Assembly: GCA_016195915.1 (NCBI GenBank)
Contig: JACPYS010000021.1
Location: 84,012-148,011, forward strand
Reading direction: 5' to 3'
Source of the DNA: Betaproteobacteria bacterium
GTDB lineage: Bacteria > Pseudomonadota > Gammaproteobacteria > Burkholderiales > SG8-39
Length of the DNA: 64,000 nt
The notes under the pieces are model-generated. The model was not told the DNA's origin and searched no databases. It saw nothing but the letters and a program-made list of their open reading frames with translations. Both the position numbers and the translations under genes were made by a program. Positions 17,239 through 26,403 of the stretch are shown piece after piece (within the stretch, counting starts at the first letter, position 1; every line of letters starts with the position of its first letter).

Positions 17239-18044
17239 CCGATGAGAACAAAACGCGTGGAGCGCTGATCCGCGAACTGGCCTGGCTCTATGCCGGGCGC
17301 GTGCTGATCTTGCTTGCTTTCGCGGGAGTCTGGTGGGCCGCGGTCCGGTTCGGACTGGCCGACAAGTTCTTCGTCAGTACGCCCCCAGAAATCGTCCGTT
17401 TCCTATTCGCGAATTTCCGGAAAGAGATTGTTCCCAATGCAGCCGACACGTTGCGCGCGATGCTGATCGCGTTTGTGCTGTCGGGTGTCGCCGGGGTCCT
17501 GTCGGGCCTCGCCCTGGTCGAACTTCCCCGCGTCAAGCGCCTGGTCGATCCCTTTCTTACTGCGCTCAACAGCATGCCCCGCATCGCCCTTGCGCCGATC
17601 TTCATCCTCTGGTTCGGCATCGAGACCACCTCGAAGGTGGTACTGGCATTCAGCCTGGGATTCTTCATCGTGCTGATGAGCACCTACGCGGGCATGCGCA
17701 ACGTCGACCCGACCCTGATCCGGCTCAGCCGCTCGCTCGGCTGCTCGCCCTGGCAGCAGTTCACGAAGATCACGCTTCCCTGGGCGATACCGACCGTGTT
17801 CGCAGGATTGAAGCTCGCATTGATCTACTGCTTCCTGGGCGTGGTCACGAGCGAGATGCTGGCTTCCAAGGTGGGACTCGGCCAGCTGATCATGTACTAC
17901 TCCGGCCTGCTGCGCATGGAGGCGGTGCTAGCGATTCTGCTGGTGATGGCGGTCTGCGCGGTCGCCCTGACCATGATCGCCGACCGTATCGAGGCGGCAC
18001 TGCTGGGAAGCTGGACGGAATCGCTGCAATCGGCCCGGGGCTGA
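17235..18044 (+). CDS. ABC transporter permease (NitT/TauT type)
   Basis: A protein of 269 residues with about six membrane helices. The conserved cytoplasmic EAA-like loop is seen as RLSRSLGCSPWQQFTKITLPWAIP. MPRIALAPIFILWFG and MLASKVGLGQLI are typical of SsuC/TauC. The ATGA overlap with the ATPase gene indicates translational coupling. It forms the membrane channel with the ATPase before it and the periplasmic receptor after it. Confidence 0.9.
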   Translation: MTDENKTRGALIRELAWLYAGRVLILLAFAGVWWAAVRFGLADKFFVSTPPEIVRFLFANFRKEIVPNAADTLRAMLIAFVLSGVAGVLSGLALVELPRVKRLVDPFLTALNSMPRIALAPIFILWFGIETTSKVVLAFSLGFFIVLMSTYAGMRNVDPTLIRLSRSLGCSPWQQFTKITLPWAIPTVFAGLKLALIYCFLGVVTSEMLASKVGLGQLIMYYSGLLRMEAVLAILLVMAVCAVALTMIADRIEAALLGSWTESLQSARG

Positions 18045-18079
18045 ACAGGTCCCGGCAACTTGTTCAACAGGAGGAAACC

Positions 18080-19117
18080 ATGAAACAGGGAAATGCGATT
18101 CAAAGGGCGCTTTCGGCGTACTGCGTTGCGGGCGCCATTGCGGCCGGCAGCATTGCGGGCACTGCGCGGGCGGCGGACGAGATGGAGGTGAAGATCGGCT
18201 ACTACCCGGGGGCCACCTTCCATCTGCCGTTGTATGTCGCCGACGCAAAGGGCTTTTACAAGCAGGCGGGCCTCAATCCCACACTGATCGCGGTATCCAA
18301 CGGGCCGCTCATGAGCTCGCAAATGGGCAGCGGCGCCATCGACTTCGGCCATCAGCCGCCGAGCAACGTTGGACTCGCCCGCGAGCAGGGCATGGACCAG
18401 GTCTTCATCGTCGGCAACGTGACGATGCCCTGGGTCCTGATCGCCAAGAAGGATCTTAAGGTTCCGAACAAGGGCAAATACCCGGACGTCATCCGCGACC
18501 TGAAAGGCCTCAACTGGGGCGTGTACGGTCGCGGCTCCGACGGCGAGGTGTTCATGCGCGTGATGGCAGGCGACGCCGGGCTCGATGTCGACAAGGACAT
18601 GGCCTGGATCGGGGTTGGCGGGCCGCCCACCGGCCTGCCGGCGCTCAAGGCGGGGCGGATCGACGTTTACATGACGATTGCCCCGGCGCCGACGGTGGCC
18701 GAGGCACTCGGCTACGGCACAACGATCATGGACCTGCGCAAGGGCGAAGGCCCGGGCGACTTCAAGGGCATCCATTACAACGCGATCGTGACGTTGAGGA
18801 AGACGGCGCAGTCGAAGCCCAAGGCGGTAGCGGCGATCGTCGATGCGACGATCAAGGCGCATTGCTGGCTGCGCAAACCGGAGAACTTCAACGAGTTGCT
18901 TACGATCGCGAAGGCGCGCCTGCCCGTGGGGGAACTCTCTGAGAAGCAGTTCTCCGACATGATCAGGGAGAACGTCGCGACATTTACGCCGACGATGCCG
19001 GCATCGCAATTCAAGACCTGGAACGACATGCTGCTGCGCGCCAAGGTGCTGAAGCAGGCGGTCCCCGCTGACCAGACGCAGTGGAAGACGATCCCGGAGA
19101 AAGAGCCGGCGTGCTGA
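18080..19117 (+). CDS. ABC transporter periplasmic substrate-binding protein (NMT1/SsuA-like)
   Basis: A protein of 345 residues with a signal peptide ending near IAGTARAAD. The lobe I start VKIGYYPGATFHLPLYVADAKGFY is typical of the NMT1/SsuA/TauA group; it is split here by description only. GSGAIDFGHQPPSNVG and LKAGRIDVYMTIAP are ligand-site blocks of the family. GGAGGAAACC precedes the ATG. It ends by overlapping the start of the flavin monooxygenase in a TGATG junction, which ties uptake to oxidation. The ligand is unknown. Confidence 0.88.
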   Translation: MKQGNAIQRALSAYCVAGAIAAGSIAGTARAADEMEVKIGYYPGATFHLPLYVADAKGFYKQAGLNPTLIAVSNGPLMSSQMGSGAIDFGHQPPSNVGLAREQGMDQVFIVGNVTMPWVLIAKKDLKVPNKGKYPDVIRDLKGLNWGVYGRGSDGEVFMRVMAGDAGLDVDKDMAWIGVGGPPTGLPALKAGRIDVYMTIAPAPTVAEALGYGTTIMDLRKGEGPGDFKGIHYNAIVTLRKTAQSKPKAVAAIVDATIKAHCWLRKPENFNELLTIAKARLPVGELSEKQFSDMIRENVATFTPTMPASQFKTWNDMLLRAKVLKQAVPADQTQWKTIPEKEPAC

Positions 19118-20454
19118 TGCGGCGCCCCGACGCTGCGACCCGGCGCATTGCCGTCATCGGCGCCGGGGCCGCCGGCCTGTGTTGCGCGAAGTACCTCGTG
19201 CAGGACGGGTTCGAGGACGTCACGATTTTCGAGATCGGAACGCAGATCGGGGGGCTGTGGTGCTACCAGAACGACAACGGCCTGTCCTCCGCCTACCGCA
19301 CGCTGCATATCAACACCGCACGCGACCTGACGAACTTCAGCGACTTCAAGTTCGACGACAGCGTGCAGATGTTCCCGGACCACCGGGACATGCACCGCTA
19401 CCTGATTGACTACGCAGAAGAGTTCGACCTCAAGCGGCGCATCCGCTTCAGCTCGCGCGTGCTCGACCTGCGGCCGGCCGCAGGGACCAGCCGCGGCGCG
19501 CCGCGCTGGCAGATCAGGCTGGCCGATGGCACCGTGGAGGAGTTCGACCGCGTGGTGGTCGCTACCGGGCATCTCTCCAAGCCGCTGCACGTGCCGCAGT
19601 TCCGGGAAGGGTTCAAGGGGGAATACCTGCACTCGCACTACTACCGGGAGCCCGAGGCTTTCGTCGGCAAGCGCATCTGCGTGATCGGCGTGGGAAACAG
19701 CGCCTGCGACATTGCGAGCGATGTCTGCGTCACCTCGCCGCGCACGGTGATGGTGGCGCGCTCCGGCGTGATGATCGGGCCGAAGCTGATCTTCGGCCGC
19801 GCCATCACCGACATCACGATGAAGCTGTACCGCAAATGGAATCCGGACGCGTTGCGACGCTGGATCATCGCGTTCCTCGTGCTCCTGGTCCACGGCCGGA
19901 TGACAGAGCTTGGTTTCAAGCCGCTCACCCGCCGCGCCCATCCGACGACGAGCGCGGTGGTGGTGCAGCACATCGCGTACCGGCGCATCGTCGTCAAACA
20001 GGGCATCGAGCGCATTGACGGCAGGCGCATCTTCTTCAGCGACGGGACGAGCGACGAGTTCGATACCGTGATCGCCTGCACCGGCTATGAAATCGACCTT
20101 CCGTTCGTTGCGCCGGAGGTGCTGCAGGTGAAGGACAATTCGGTCGACCTCTACAAGCGGATCTGCGCGCCGGGCTGGGACGGGTTGTATTTCGTCGGGG
20201 TGTTCAATACCACCACCGCGCTCAACCTGGTATTCGAGCGTCAATCGCGCTGGATCTGCGCGATCGAGCGCGGCGATGCGACGCTTCCGTCGCCGGAGGC
20301 GATGCGCGCGGACATCGAGGCGAAGAGACAGTGGATCGCGAAGCATTACGAGGCGTCGCTTCGCCACACCATCGAGGAGGAGCACTTGTACTACCTGGAC
20401 GAACTGGACCGGTCCGAGCGGTCCGGCCGCCGGCGGATGGCGCGCGCCGCATGA
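19117..20454 (+). CDS. Flavin-containing monooxygenase (FMO / type II Baeyer-Villiger-like)
   Basis: A protein of 445 residues. The FAD fingerprint GAGAAG is at residues 15-20, the FMO identifying motif reads FKGEYLHSHYY (FxGxxxHxxxY), and the NADPH loop GVGNSACDIASD follows. A late CTGYEID block is also typical. FMOs insert one oxygen from O2 into a soft nucleophile or, in some, a ketone. ATG chosen at the TGATG junction with the binding-protein gene. The MBL-fold gene follows with an ATGA overlap. A ketone-to-lactone step followed by a lactonase is plausible from this order but not shown. Confidence 0.87.
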   Translation: MRRPDAATRRIAVIGAGAAGLCCAKYLVQDGFEDVTIFEIGTQIGGLWCYQNDNGLSSAYRTLHINTARDLTNFSDFKFDDSVQMFPDHRDMHRYLIDYAEEFDLKRRIRFSSRVLDLRPAAGTSRGAPRWQIRLADGTVEEFDRVVVATGHLSKPLHVPQFREGFKGEYLHSHYYREPEAFVGKRICVIGVGNSACDIASDVCVTSPRTVMVARSGVMIGPKLIFGRAITDITMKLYRKWNPDALRRWIIAFLVLLVHGRMTELGFKPLTRRAHPTTSAVVVQHIAYRRIVVKQGIERIDGRRIFFSDGTSDEFDTVIACTGYEIDLPFVAPEVLQVKDNSVDLYKRICAPGWDGLYFVGVFNTTTALNLVFERQSRWICAIERGDATLPSPEAMRADIEAKRQWIAKHYEASLRHTIEEEHLYYLDELDRSERSGRRRMARAA

Positions 20455-21176
20455 TCAGCCTCGGCGAGTTCCGCATCGGCCGTGCGGTCGAGCACGAAGG
20501 CCCCTTTGTGCGACCGGAGGACTTCTTTCCCGACTGGGACCCCGCGGTGCTGGAGGAGAGCCGCGACTGGATCGGTCCGGTGATGGATCCGGCGAGCGGC
20601 CAGATGATTCTCAGCTTCCACGCATTCGTGCTGCGCACCGCTCGCCACACCGTCGTCGTCGACACCTGCCTCGGCAACGACAAGGAGCGGCCGCTGCGCC
20701 CCGTCGGCCATCAGCGCAAGGGCGATTTTCTTGCTACGCTCGCCGCGGCCGGCGCGCGGCCCGAGGAAGTGGACTTCGTGATGTGCACCCACCTTCACTG
20801 GGACCATGTCGGCTGGAACACCCGGCTCGCCGACGGACGCTGGGTACCGACGTTTCCCAACGCGCGCTACGTCATGGCCCGGCGGGAGTACGAGCACATG
20901 GATGCCCTGCACGCGCGCGGCGACAAGCGCATGCACGCGAGCGCGTTCGTCGACAGCGTGCAGCCCATTGTGCGTGCCGAACGCGCGCTGCTGGTCGACG
21001 ACGACTACCAGCTCGAGGACGGCGTCTGGCTCGAGGCAATGTCGGGCGTTTCGCGCCGCCGTTTCGTCGAGCAGCACGCCGATACCGGCAACCTGGTGAT
21101 GCCGGCGCATTTCTGCGCGCCCTCCGCCGGACGGATCGTCGATCGCACGAAGGCGTTCGGGTTCGTTTCCGTCTGA
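20451..21176 (+). CDS. MBL-fold metallo-hydrolase with an internal deletion (lactonase-like)
   Basis: A protein of 241 residues; relatives have roughly 280-300. The first metal motif THLHWDHVGW is intact (His114, His116, Asp118, His119). After the strand VWLEA the usual TPGHTPGH segment and the following GD metal aspartate are missing. The chain jumps at about residues 196-201 to a normal late helix (SRRRFVEQHADT) and the last motif VMPAHF. The reading frame is kept. As built, the second metal site would lack two ligands, so hydrolase activity is doubtful. The relatives are quorum-quenching-type lactonases and related esterases. Confidence 0.75.
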   Translation: MISLGEFRIGRAVEHEGPFVRPEDFFPDWDPAVLEESRDWIGPVMDPASGQMILSFHAFVLRTARHTVVVDTCLGNDKERPLRPVGHQRKGDFLATLAAAGARPEEVDFVMCTHLHWDHVGWNTRLADGRWVPTFPNARYVMARREYEHMDALHARGDKRMHASAFVDSVQPIVRAERALLVDDDYQLEDGVWLEAMSGVSRRRFVEQHADTGNLVMPAHFCAPSAGRIVDRTKAFGFVSV

Positions 21177-21197
21177 GGCGCCCGCACGATGCGAGGC

Positions 21198-22181
21198 TCA
21201 TCCCTCCTTGCGGCCCCACAAGATGCTGTGCCCCCCGGCGAGGGGGATGCGCCGCACTCCGCCAATACCGGCGCCGCGAAACCATTCCCGGTACTGCCGC
21301 TCGGTGTATGCACGGCCATCCTGGTAGAGGCTGATGAACACCACGTTGTAAAACACGCACTCCTCGGGAGACAGGCCCGAATCATCGAGCACGCGTCCAA
21401 GTACGTACACGGGCCCTCCCGGTTTCACGGCGGCCACGATATTGGCGAGAGCGCGTCCGGCGTCCGGCGCCGACATCACCTGCAACAGGGAACGAACCAC
21501 GGCGGCATCGTAGACACCGGGCGGCGGCGCCGCCAGGACATCGGCTTCGAGCACGTGCACGCGATCGGCGAGTCCCGATTCCGCGATTCGGGCTCGCGCA
21601 ATGGGCAGCACCGGGGGCAGGTCGGCGACGGTGACGTGCAGTTCGGGCAGCACACGGCACAGACCGGCCGCCAGGCCTCCCGAGCCTCCACCCGCATCGA
21701 GCACGCTGCGGCAACCGGCGAAGTCGAAGCGGCGGGCGAGCTCGACACCGACGTCGACCGCGCGCTTGAACATGCCGGCATAATATGCGGCCGCTTCTGG
21801 GGGTTTCATCGACGCGAAGTCCTTCTTCGCGCTGGGGCGATCGTCGCGGATCGATTGTGCTGCCCCGAGGGCGGCCCGGTAACGATCGAGGTAGAGTTCG
21901 CCGATTCCCTCGAGGAAATCGGGCCGCCCTTTCACCAGCATGCGATGCGCTTCCGCGCCATTCGAGTAACGCTCGCCGGATTTCTCCACCACGCCCGCGA
22001 CGACGAGGGCTTGCAGCAGGACCGCGAGGCGCCCCGGCGCGACCTCGAGGCGAGCGGCGATCTGTTCCGCGCCCGCGGCTCCCTGGGCAAGGGCCGAGAA
22101 CAGATCCAGCTGGATCGCCGCGAGCAGCGCGAACGCCGGGTAGGCGGACATGTACAGTGCGTCGATGGATTCGTATTTCAC
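21198..22181 (-). CDS. SAM-dependent O-methyltransferase-like protein
   Basis: A protein of 327 residues. An N-terminal winged-helix dimerisation domain (SALAQGAAGAEQIAARLEV...LLQALVVAGVVEKSGERYSNG) precedes a class I Rossmann methyltransferase domain. The SAM loop is LDAGGGSGGLAAGL, followed by VTVADLPPVLPIA and ADVLAAPPPGVYDAAVV. This layout is that of small-molecule O-methyltransferases. GTG start with GGAGGG upstream. It is transcribed away from the CaiB gene across a 68-bp gap. Its acceptor is unknown, and it may be unrelated to the neighbouring catabolic genes. Confidence 0.8.
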   Translation of the reverse strand: MKYESIDALYMSAYPAFALLAAIQLDLFSALAQGAAGAEQIAARLEVAPGRLAVLLQALVVAGVVEKSGERYSNGAEAHRMLVKGRPDFLEGIGELYLDRYRAALGAAQSIRDDRPSAKKDFASMKPPEAAAYYAGMFKRAVDVGVELARRFDFAGCRSVLDAGGGSGGLAAGLCRVLPELHVTVADLPPVLPIARARIAESGLADRVHVLEADVLAAPPPGVYDAAVVRSLLQVMSAPDAGRALANIVAAVKPGGPVYVLGRVLDDSGLSPEECVFYNVVFISLYQDGRAYTERQYREWFRGAGIGGVRRIPLAGGHSILWGRKEG

Positions 22182-22249
22182 GGTACCCTCCTGAGTGCGC
22201 CGAGTTTGTCGGCCCCTGCTTCGATTGACAAGCCATTCTGCGAGACGCC

Positions 22250-23452
22250 ATGTTCACTCCATTGAGCGGCATACGAATCCTCGACCTGGGCCATCTGCTC
22301 GCGGGACCGTACTGCAGCTATCTCCTCGCGCTGATGGGCGCGGAAGTGGTGAAGGTCGAGCCTCCAGGTCACGGCGACTGGACGCGCGGGATGGGGAGCG
22401 ACCCCGCGCTCAACGCGCAAGGCATGGGCCTGGCCTACCTGGCGCAGAATGCCGGCAAGCGCTCGGTGACGGTGAACCTCAAGGACCCTCGCGGCGTGGA
22501 CATCGTGCGGCGGCTGGCGGCGGGCGCGCAGGTGTTCCTCGAGAACATGCGCCCCGGGGTGATCGAGCGGCTCGGCCTCGGCTGGCAGGCGGTGCAACAG
22601 GCGAATCCGGCAATCGTGTATTGCTCGCTCTCCGGATTCGGGCAGGAGGGGCCGCTCAGCCATCGTCCGGCGTACGACCACGTGATCCAGGCGATGTCCG
22701 GGTTGATGAGCATCAACGGGCTGCCCGACGGCGAGCCGCTCAAGCTCGGCGCGCCGTTCATCGATTACGCGAGCGGCGTCAACGCCGCGCTCGCGGTGGT
22801 TTCGGCGCTGCACGAGGTACGGCGCACCGGGCGGGGATGCCGTATCGACGTCTCGATGCTCGATACCATGCTGAATCTGTTCACGTCGCATGTCGTGCAA
22901 TACGTCAACGCGGGTACGCAACCGGTGCGGATCGGCAACGATGCACCGAGCGGGATCACGACTGCCGGTGCTTTCTCTGCGTCCGACGGCCCGATCCTCA
23001 TCGCAGCGAACGCGGAGTCGCACTTCGAACCGCTTGCGCGGGCCATCGGTCGCGCGGACCTGATCCGCGATCCCCGCTTTTCGACGCCTGCCGGGCGCCA
23101 GGGCAACCGCGCTGAGTTGCGCGCGGAGATGGGTGATGCGATCGCCAAACGCACTGCGTCGGAGTGGGAGGAGATCCTCGAGGCGGCGGGGGTGCCGGCC
23201 GCGCGGCCCCGCAGCATCCCGGAGATCATCGACGACCCGCACGTCCAGGCGCGCGGTGTCGTACAGTGGCTCGCGGGCGGCGGGCAGAACCAGCGCCTCG
23301 GCGTCACCGGCGCAGGTTTCAACGTGGATGGCGCTGCGATCGGTCCGCAGCGACGGCCGCCGGCGCTCGGCGCGGACACCGAGGCCGTGCTGCACGAACT
23401 CGGCATTTCCGATGCGGCGTTCGCGGCGCTGCGGCGCGATGGCGTTGTATGA
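22250..23452 (+). CDS. CaiB/BaiF family (class III) CoA-transferase
   Basis: A protein of 400 residues. It opens with the family block LSGIRILDLGHLLAGPYCSYLL, where the CoA-binding LDL is visible, and has the catalytic Asp172 in APFIDYASG. KRSVTVNLKDPRG and the C-terminal half with GADTEAVLHELG are also standard. Such enzymes move CoA between carboxylates without ATP. It overlaps the first half-MaoC gene by four bases, so transferase and hydratase are coupled. TTGACAAGCC just upstream (22225-22234) is repeated near another TRAP promoter in the window. Confidence 0.88.
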   Translation: MFTPLSGIRILDLGHLLAGPYCSYLLALMGAEVVKVEPPGHGDWTRGMGSDPALNAQGMGLAYLAQNAGKRSVTVNLKDPRGVDIVRRLAAGAQVFLENMRPGVIERLGLGWQAVQQANPAIVYCSLSGFGQEGPLSHRPAYDHVIQAMSGLMSINGLPDGEPLKLGAPFIDYASGVNAALAVVSALHEVRRTGRGCRIDVSMLDTMLNLFTSHVVQYVNAGTQPVRIGNDAPSGITTAGAFSASDGPILIAANAESHFEPLARAIGRADLIRDPRFSTPAGRQGNRAELRAEMGDAIAKRTASEWEEILEAAGVPAARPRSIPEIIDDPHVQARGVVQWLAGGGQNQRLGVTGAGFNVDGAAIGPQRRPPALGADTEAVLHELGISDAAFAALRRDGVV

Positions 23453-23865
23453 GCGCTGAACCCCTTCCGGAACTGAGCTTCGAGCGCATCGTACCGGGGG
23501 AGGTTTACGCGGAGCGCGAATTCGACGTGAGCCGCGCCGAGGCGGCGGCGTACGCGAGCGCGCTGGCGGAAGGTACCGGGATCGCGCCGGACCCTGCGGG
23601 CATCCCTTTCCTGATGGCGGCGAGCTGGACTGTACCGAGAGTGTCGTTCTCGGACTGGCGCGTACCGCCGGGCGCTATCCACGCGCGCCAGACGTGGTCT
23701 GGACTGGAGGCGGTGCGGCCTGGCACCCGAGTACGCGTGCGGACCACGGCGAAAGAGACTTACCGCGCAAAAGGCCGACCCTATGTGGTGTTCGAGTCGG
23801 TGGTCGAGGACCTCGAAGGCGTGCCGCTCGCGCGCGGCGAGATGACGATTTTGTGGCCGGCATGA
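23449..23865 (+). CDS. MaoC-like dehydratase, N-terminal (FAS1-type) half
   Basis: A protein of 138 residues with a single hot-dog domain of the FAS1_DH_region/MaoC N-terminal type (SFERIVPGEVYAEREFDVSRAEAAAYA, read as short blocks, and ARQTWSGLEAVRPGTRV). It lacks the catalytic Asp/His hydratase motif, which is carried by the next gene. Paired half-MaoC proteins form heterodimers that hydrate enoyl-CoA. ATGA-type overlaps on both sides show tight coupling with the CoA-transferase and the partner subunit. Confidence 0.75.
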   Translation: MSAEPLPELSFERIVPGEVYAEREFDVSRAEAAAYASALAEGTGIAPDPAGIPFLMAASWTVPRVSFSDWRVPPGAIHARQTWSGLEAVRPGTRVRVRTTAKETYRAKGRPYVVFESVVEDLEGVPLARGEMTILWPA

Positions 23866-24278
23866 CCGCCGTCGAAGGATCCGTGCCCGAGATGCTCGGG
23901 CCGTTCTCGTGGACGATCACGCAGGCGCAGATCGATGCCTACGCCGCGGCCGCCGGCGCGAACGATCCCATCCACGTAGATCCCGCGGCTGCGACGCCGC
24001 TCGGCGGAACCATCGCACAGGGCATGCTGGTGCTTGCGGTGATGGCGGAATTCATCGGCAACGCGTTGCACGACGCCACCGCATGGCGGTGTAGCGGGGC
24101 GCTCGACGTGCGTTTTCGCGCGCCCGCCCGGCCCGGCGACCGCCTTGTCGTGCGCGCAAAGCGCATCGCGGCGCGCGTGGACGAATTCGGGGCCTACGAA
24201 CTGTGGTGCGAAAACGCAGATGGCGTGCGCATCGTGGCCGGCAGTGCGCGGATTCCGCTCGCCGCGTTCTCGCGTTAG
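23862..24278 (+). CDS. MaoC-like enoyl-CoA hydratase, catalytic half
   Basis: A protein of 138 residues with one hot-dog domain bearing the hydratase-2 motif: AGANDPIHVDP contains the catalytic Asp and His, followed by ATPLGGTIAQGM. With the preceding non-catalytic half-domain it should build an (R)-specific or mesaconyl/itaconyl-type enoyl-CoA hydratase. The gene overlaps its upstream partner by four bases, and its tail overlaps the convergent sucD-like gene by four bases. The CoA ester hydrated is not evident. Confidence 0.82.
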   Translation: MTAVEGSVPEMLGPFSWTITQAQIDAYAAAAGANDPIHVDPAAATPLGGTIAQGMLVLAVMAEFIGNALHDATAWRCSGALDVRFRAPARPGDRLVVRAKRIAARVDEFGAYELWCENADGVRIVAGSARIPLAAFSR

Positions 24279-25162
24279 CCGCGACGCAGCAGGCCGGGAA
24301 TTTCTTCCAGCGAAGCAGCGACGCGAGCGCCTGCGGCGGAGAGAATCCTGCGTTTGGCGCTTGCGCTGTCGTTGTCGCCGCGGATCATGGCGGAAAAGTG
24401 GCCGAAGCTTACGCCGGCGGGATAGTTCTCCTGAAACTGCCCGGCGATCAGCGCTACCACGGGCTTCGCGATTTCGCCCGCGCGCAGCGCCTCGGCTACT
24501 TCGATTTCGTGGCTGCCTCCCGGCTCGCCGAAGATCACGCAGGCGTCGGTCTCCGGGTCGGCCTCGAACAGTCTCAGCACTTCGGCCATGCGCATGCCGA
24601 CGATCGGATCGCCTCCCATCGAGATGCAGGTGGAAGCGCCCAGGCCGGCGCGCGAGAGCGTCCAGCAAATCTCCGCCGACATTCCGCCCGAGCGCGAGCA
24701 CACGCCGATGCGCCCGGGCGCGTAGACCTGCGCGGCGCGGTCGCCGCCGATGCCACCGAGCTTGCAGCGGCCCGGAGAAATCATGCCGTTGGTATTGAAT
24801 CCCGCCATGCGCACGCCCGCGGCACGTGCCACCGCCACGGCGCTGGCGGCATCGTGACGCGGGACGTTTTCCGCGAAACACGCAAGCACGCCGATACCCG
24901 CCTCGACGGCTTCGTGTACTGCGTCTTTCACGCCGCGGGCCGGCACGTAGACGGCGGAGGCGTTGGCGCCCGTCGCCGCCACGGCAGCGGCGACCGTATT
25001 GAAAACGGACACGCCTTCGACCGACTCGCCACCGCGCCCCGGAGTGACCCCTGCGACGATGACCGTGCCGTAATCGAGGCAATAGCGGATGTCGAAGCGT
25101 GCCTGCGCGCCGGTCGCACCCTGCACCAGGACACGCGTCTCCGAGCCGATAAGGATGCTCAT
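24275..25162 (-). CDS. Succinyl-CoA synthetase alpha-like CoA ligase subunit
   Basis: A protein of 295 residues. The CoA-binding Rossmann domain (RVLVQGATGAQARFDI, TPGRGGESVEGVSVF) and the ligase domain (PGRIGVCSRSGGMSAEI, IFGEPGGSHE) are in SucD order. The His equivalent to the phosphohistidine is retained in FGHFSAMI, where SucD usually has GHAGA. The family makes acyl-CoA from a dicarboxylate with ATP or GTP. The ATG overlaps the stop of the beta-like gene (TGATG), so the two subunits are made together. Malate- or another dicarboxylate-CoA ligase is as likely as succinate. Confidence 0.8.
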   Translation of the reverse strand: MSILIGSETRVLVQGATGAQARFDIRYCLDYGTVIVAGVTPGRGGESVEGVSVFNTVAAAVAATGANASAVYVPARGVKDAVHEAVEAGIGVLACFAENVPRHDAASAVAVARAAGVRMAGFNTNGMISPGRCKLGGIGGDRAAQVYAPGRIGVCSRSGGMSAEICWTLSRAGLGASTCISMGGDPIVGMRMAEVLRLFEADPETDACVIFGEPGGSHEIEVAEALRAGEIAKPVVALIAGQFQENYPAGVSFGHFSAMIRGDNDSASAKRRILSAAGARVAASLEEIPGLLRRG

Positions 25163-26370
25163 CAGCCGGCGCCCTCGCGCACAGTGTTCACCGCGGCCAC
25201 GATCTCGCGCACTGCTTCGGCCAGACTCGCGCCATGAGGCAAGTACCGGATGCCGGGCATGCCCGATGCGAGCCTGCGCGCCTCGTCCTCGCGCGGACCG
25301 AACAGGCGCACTACGATCGGAAATCGCAACGGATCGATGCCATTGCGCCGGATCGAAATGAGAAGCGCCTCGATCATGAGGTCGCAGGGCGCAAGTTGCA
25401 GGAAGTTGAATCCGACGAGCAGGCCTCTGGCATTCGGATTGGCGAACATCGCGTCGAACAGCGCCGCCGGTTTGTCGGTCGTCGAGGTCGGGCTGAGGTC
25501 GGAGTGATTTGCGGGGCGCCCGCCCGCAGCCAGTAGCAGGTCGTGCTGCAGCAGTCCGGCGCCTCCGCCGGAGACGAACAGCGCGATGTCGCCGTCGAGT
25601 TCCGTGTAGCGGATTGCGCCGCCGGCGAATTTCCGGTCGGCCGCGACGACGGAGCGCTCGCGCGCGTTGAGCGCGCGGCCACCCGGACCGGCATCGTCCA
25701 ATCCGAGGTCCTGCCATTCGGCGTGGCGGAACAGGGCGTTGCGGTCGATCTCCATCATCGTTCCGACCACCGAGAGCGCGTCGTCGCGCGTGAGCGCAAG
25801 CGGATTGACTTCGAGCATCAGTGCATCGGCCGCGCGAAACGCGTCGTACAGCTTCGCCGTCAGGGTCGCAACCGCCGGAATGAGGCAGCTTTCGATTCCC
25901 GCGCGGTCCCAGAGGACGGCCGCCTGCCAGTTCGTGAGGCCGCGCAGCGGATCGATGTCGGCCCTGATGATCGCCGACGGATCGCGCTCGGCAATCGCTT
26001 CGATGTCGATCCCGCCGTGGCGCGAGACGACGATCTGCGGGACGAGCCTGCCGAAACCGAAACTGAGATAGAACTCGGAGGCGATATCCACCGCCGATTC
26101 GACGTAGACCTGCGTCACGCGTTGCCCGGCGACTTCGATGCCGATGATCTCCACCGCCGCCGCACGCGCGGCGTTCTCGTCGCCTGCGATTCGCACCGCC
26201 CCGGCCTTGCCGCGCCGCCCGGCGGCGACCAGCGCCTTGACCGCAACGCGCCCGCCCAGCGAGCGTGCGATTGCCGCAGCATCTTCCGCGGTGCCGGCGG
26301 CGCGGCCCTCCGGCACCGGCAGGCCGCGTGCGCGCAGCCAATCCTTGGCGAGATGTTCGAGCAGTTTCAT
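25162..26370 (-). CDS. Succinyl-CoA synthetase beta-like (ATP-grasp) subunit
   Basis: A protein of 402 residues. The N-terminal ATP-grasp domain starts MKLLEHLAKDWLRARGLPVPEGRAA, seen in two blocks, with the nucleotide Lys in GGRVAVKALV. The metal-binding acid and Asn are in LMLEVNPLAL. The C-terminal CoA-ligase half has LFVSGGGAGLLQHDLL and GLLVGFNFLQLAPCD. The sequence is divergent from housekeeping SucC, as expected for a catabolic paralogue. It is the first gene of a two-gene operon divergent from a TRAP system. Confidence 0.8.
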   Translation of the reverse strand: MKLLEHLAKDWLRARGLPVPEGRAAGTAEDAAAIARSLGGRVAVKALVAAGRRGKAGAVRIAGDENAARAAAVEIIGIEVAGQRVTQVYVESAVDIASEFYLSFGFGRLVPQIVVSRHGGIDIEAIAERDPSAIIRADIDPLRGLTNWQAAVLWDRAGIESCLIPAVATLTAKLYDAFRAADALMLEVNPLALTRDDALSVVGTMMEIDRNALFRHAEWQDLGLDDAGPGGRALNARERSVVAADRKFAGGAIRYTELDGDIALFVSGGGAGLLQHDLLLAAGGRPANHSDLSPTSTTDKPAALFDAMFANPNARGLLVGFNFLQLAPCDLMIEALLISIRRNGIDPLRFPIVVRLFGPREDEARRLASGMPGIRYLPHGASLAEAVREIVAAVNTVREGAG

Positions 26371-26403
26371 GGTGTTTGACTCTCCATGTTACGGGCTTTC
26401 CGA

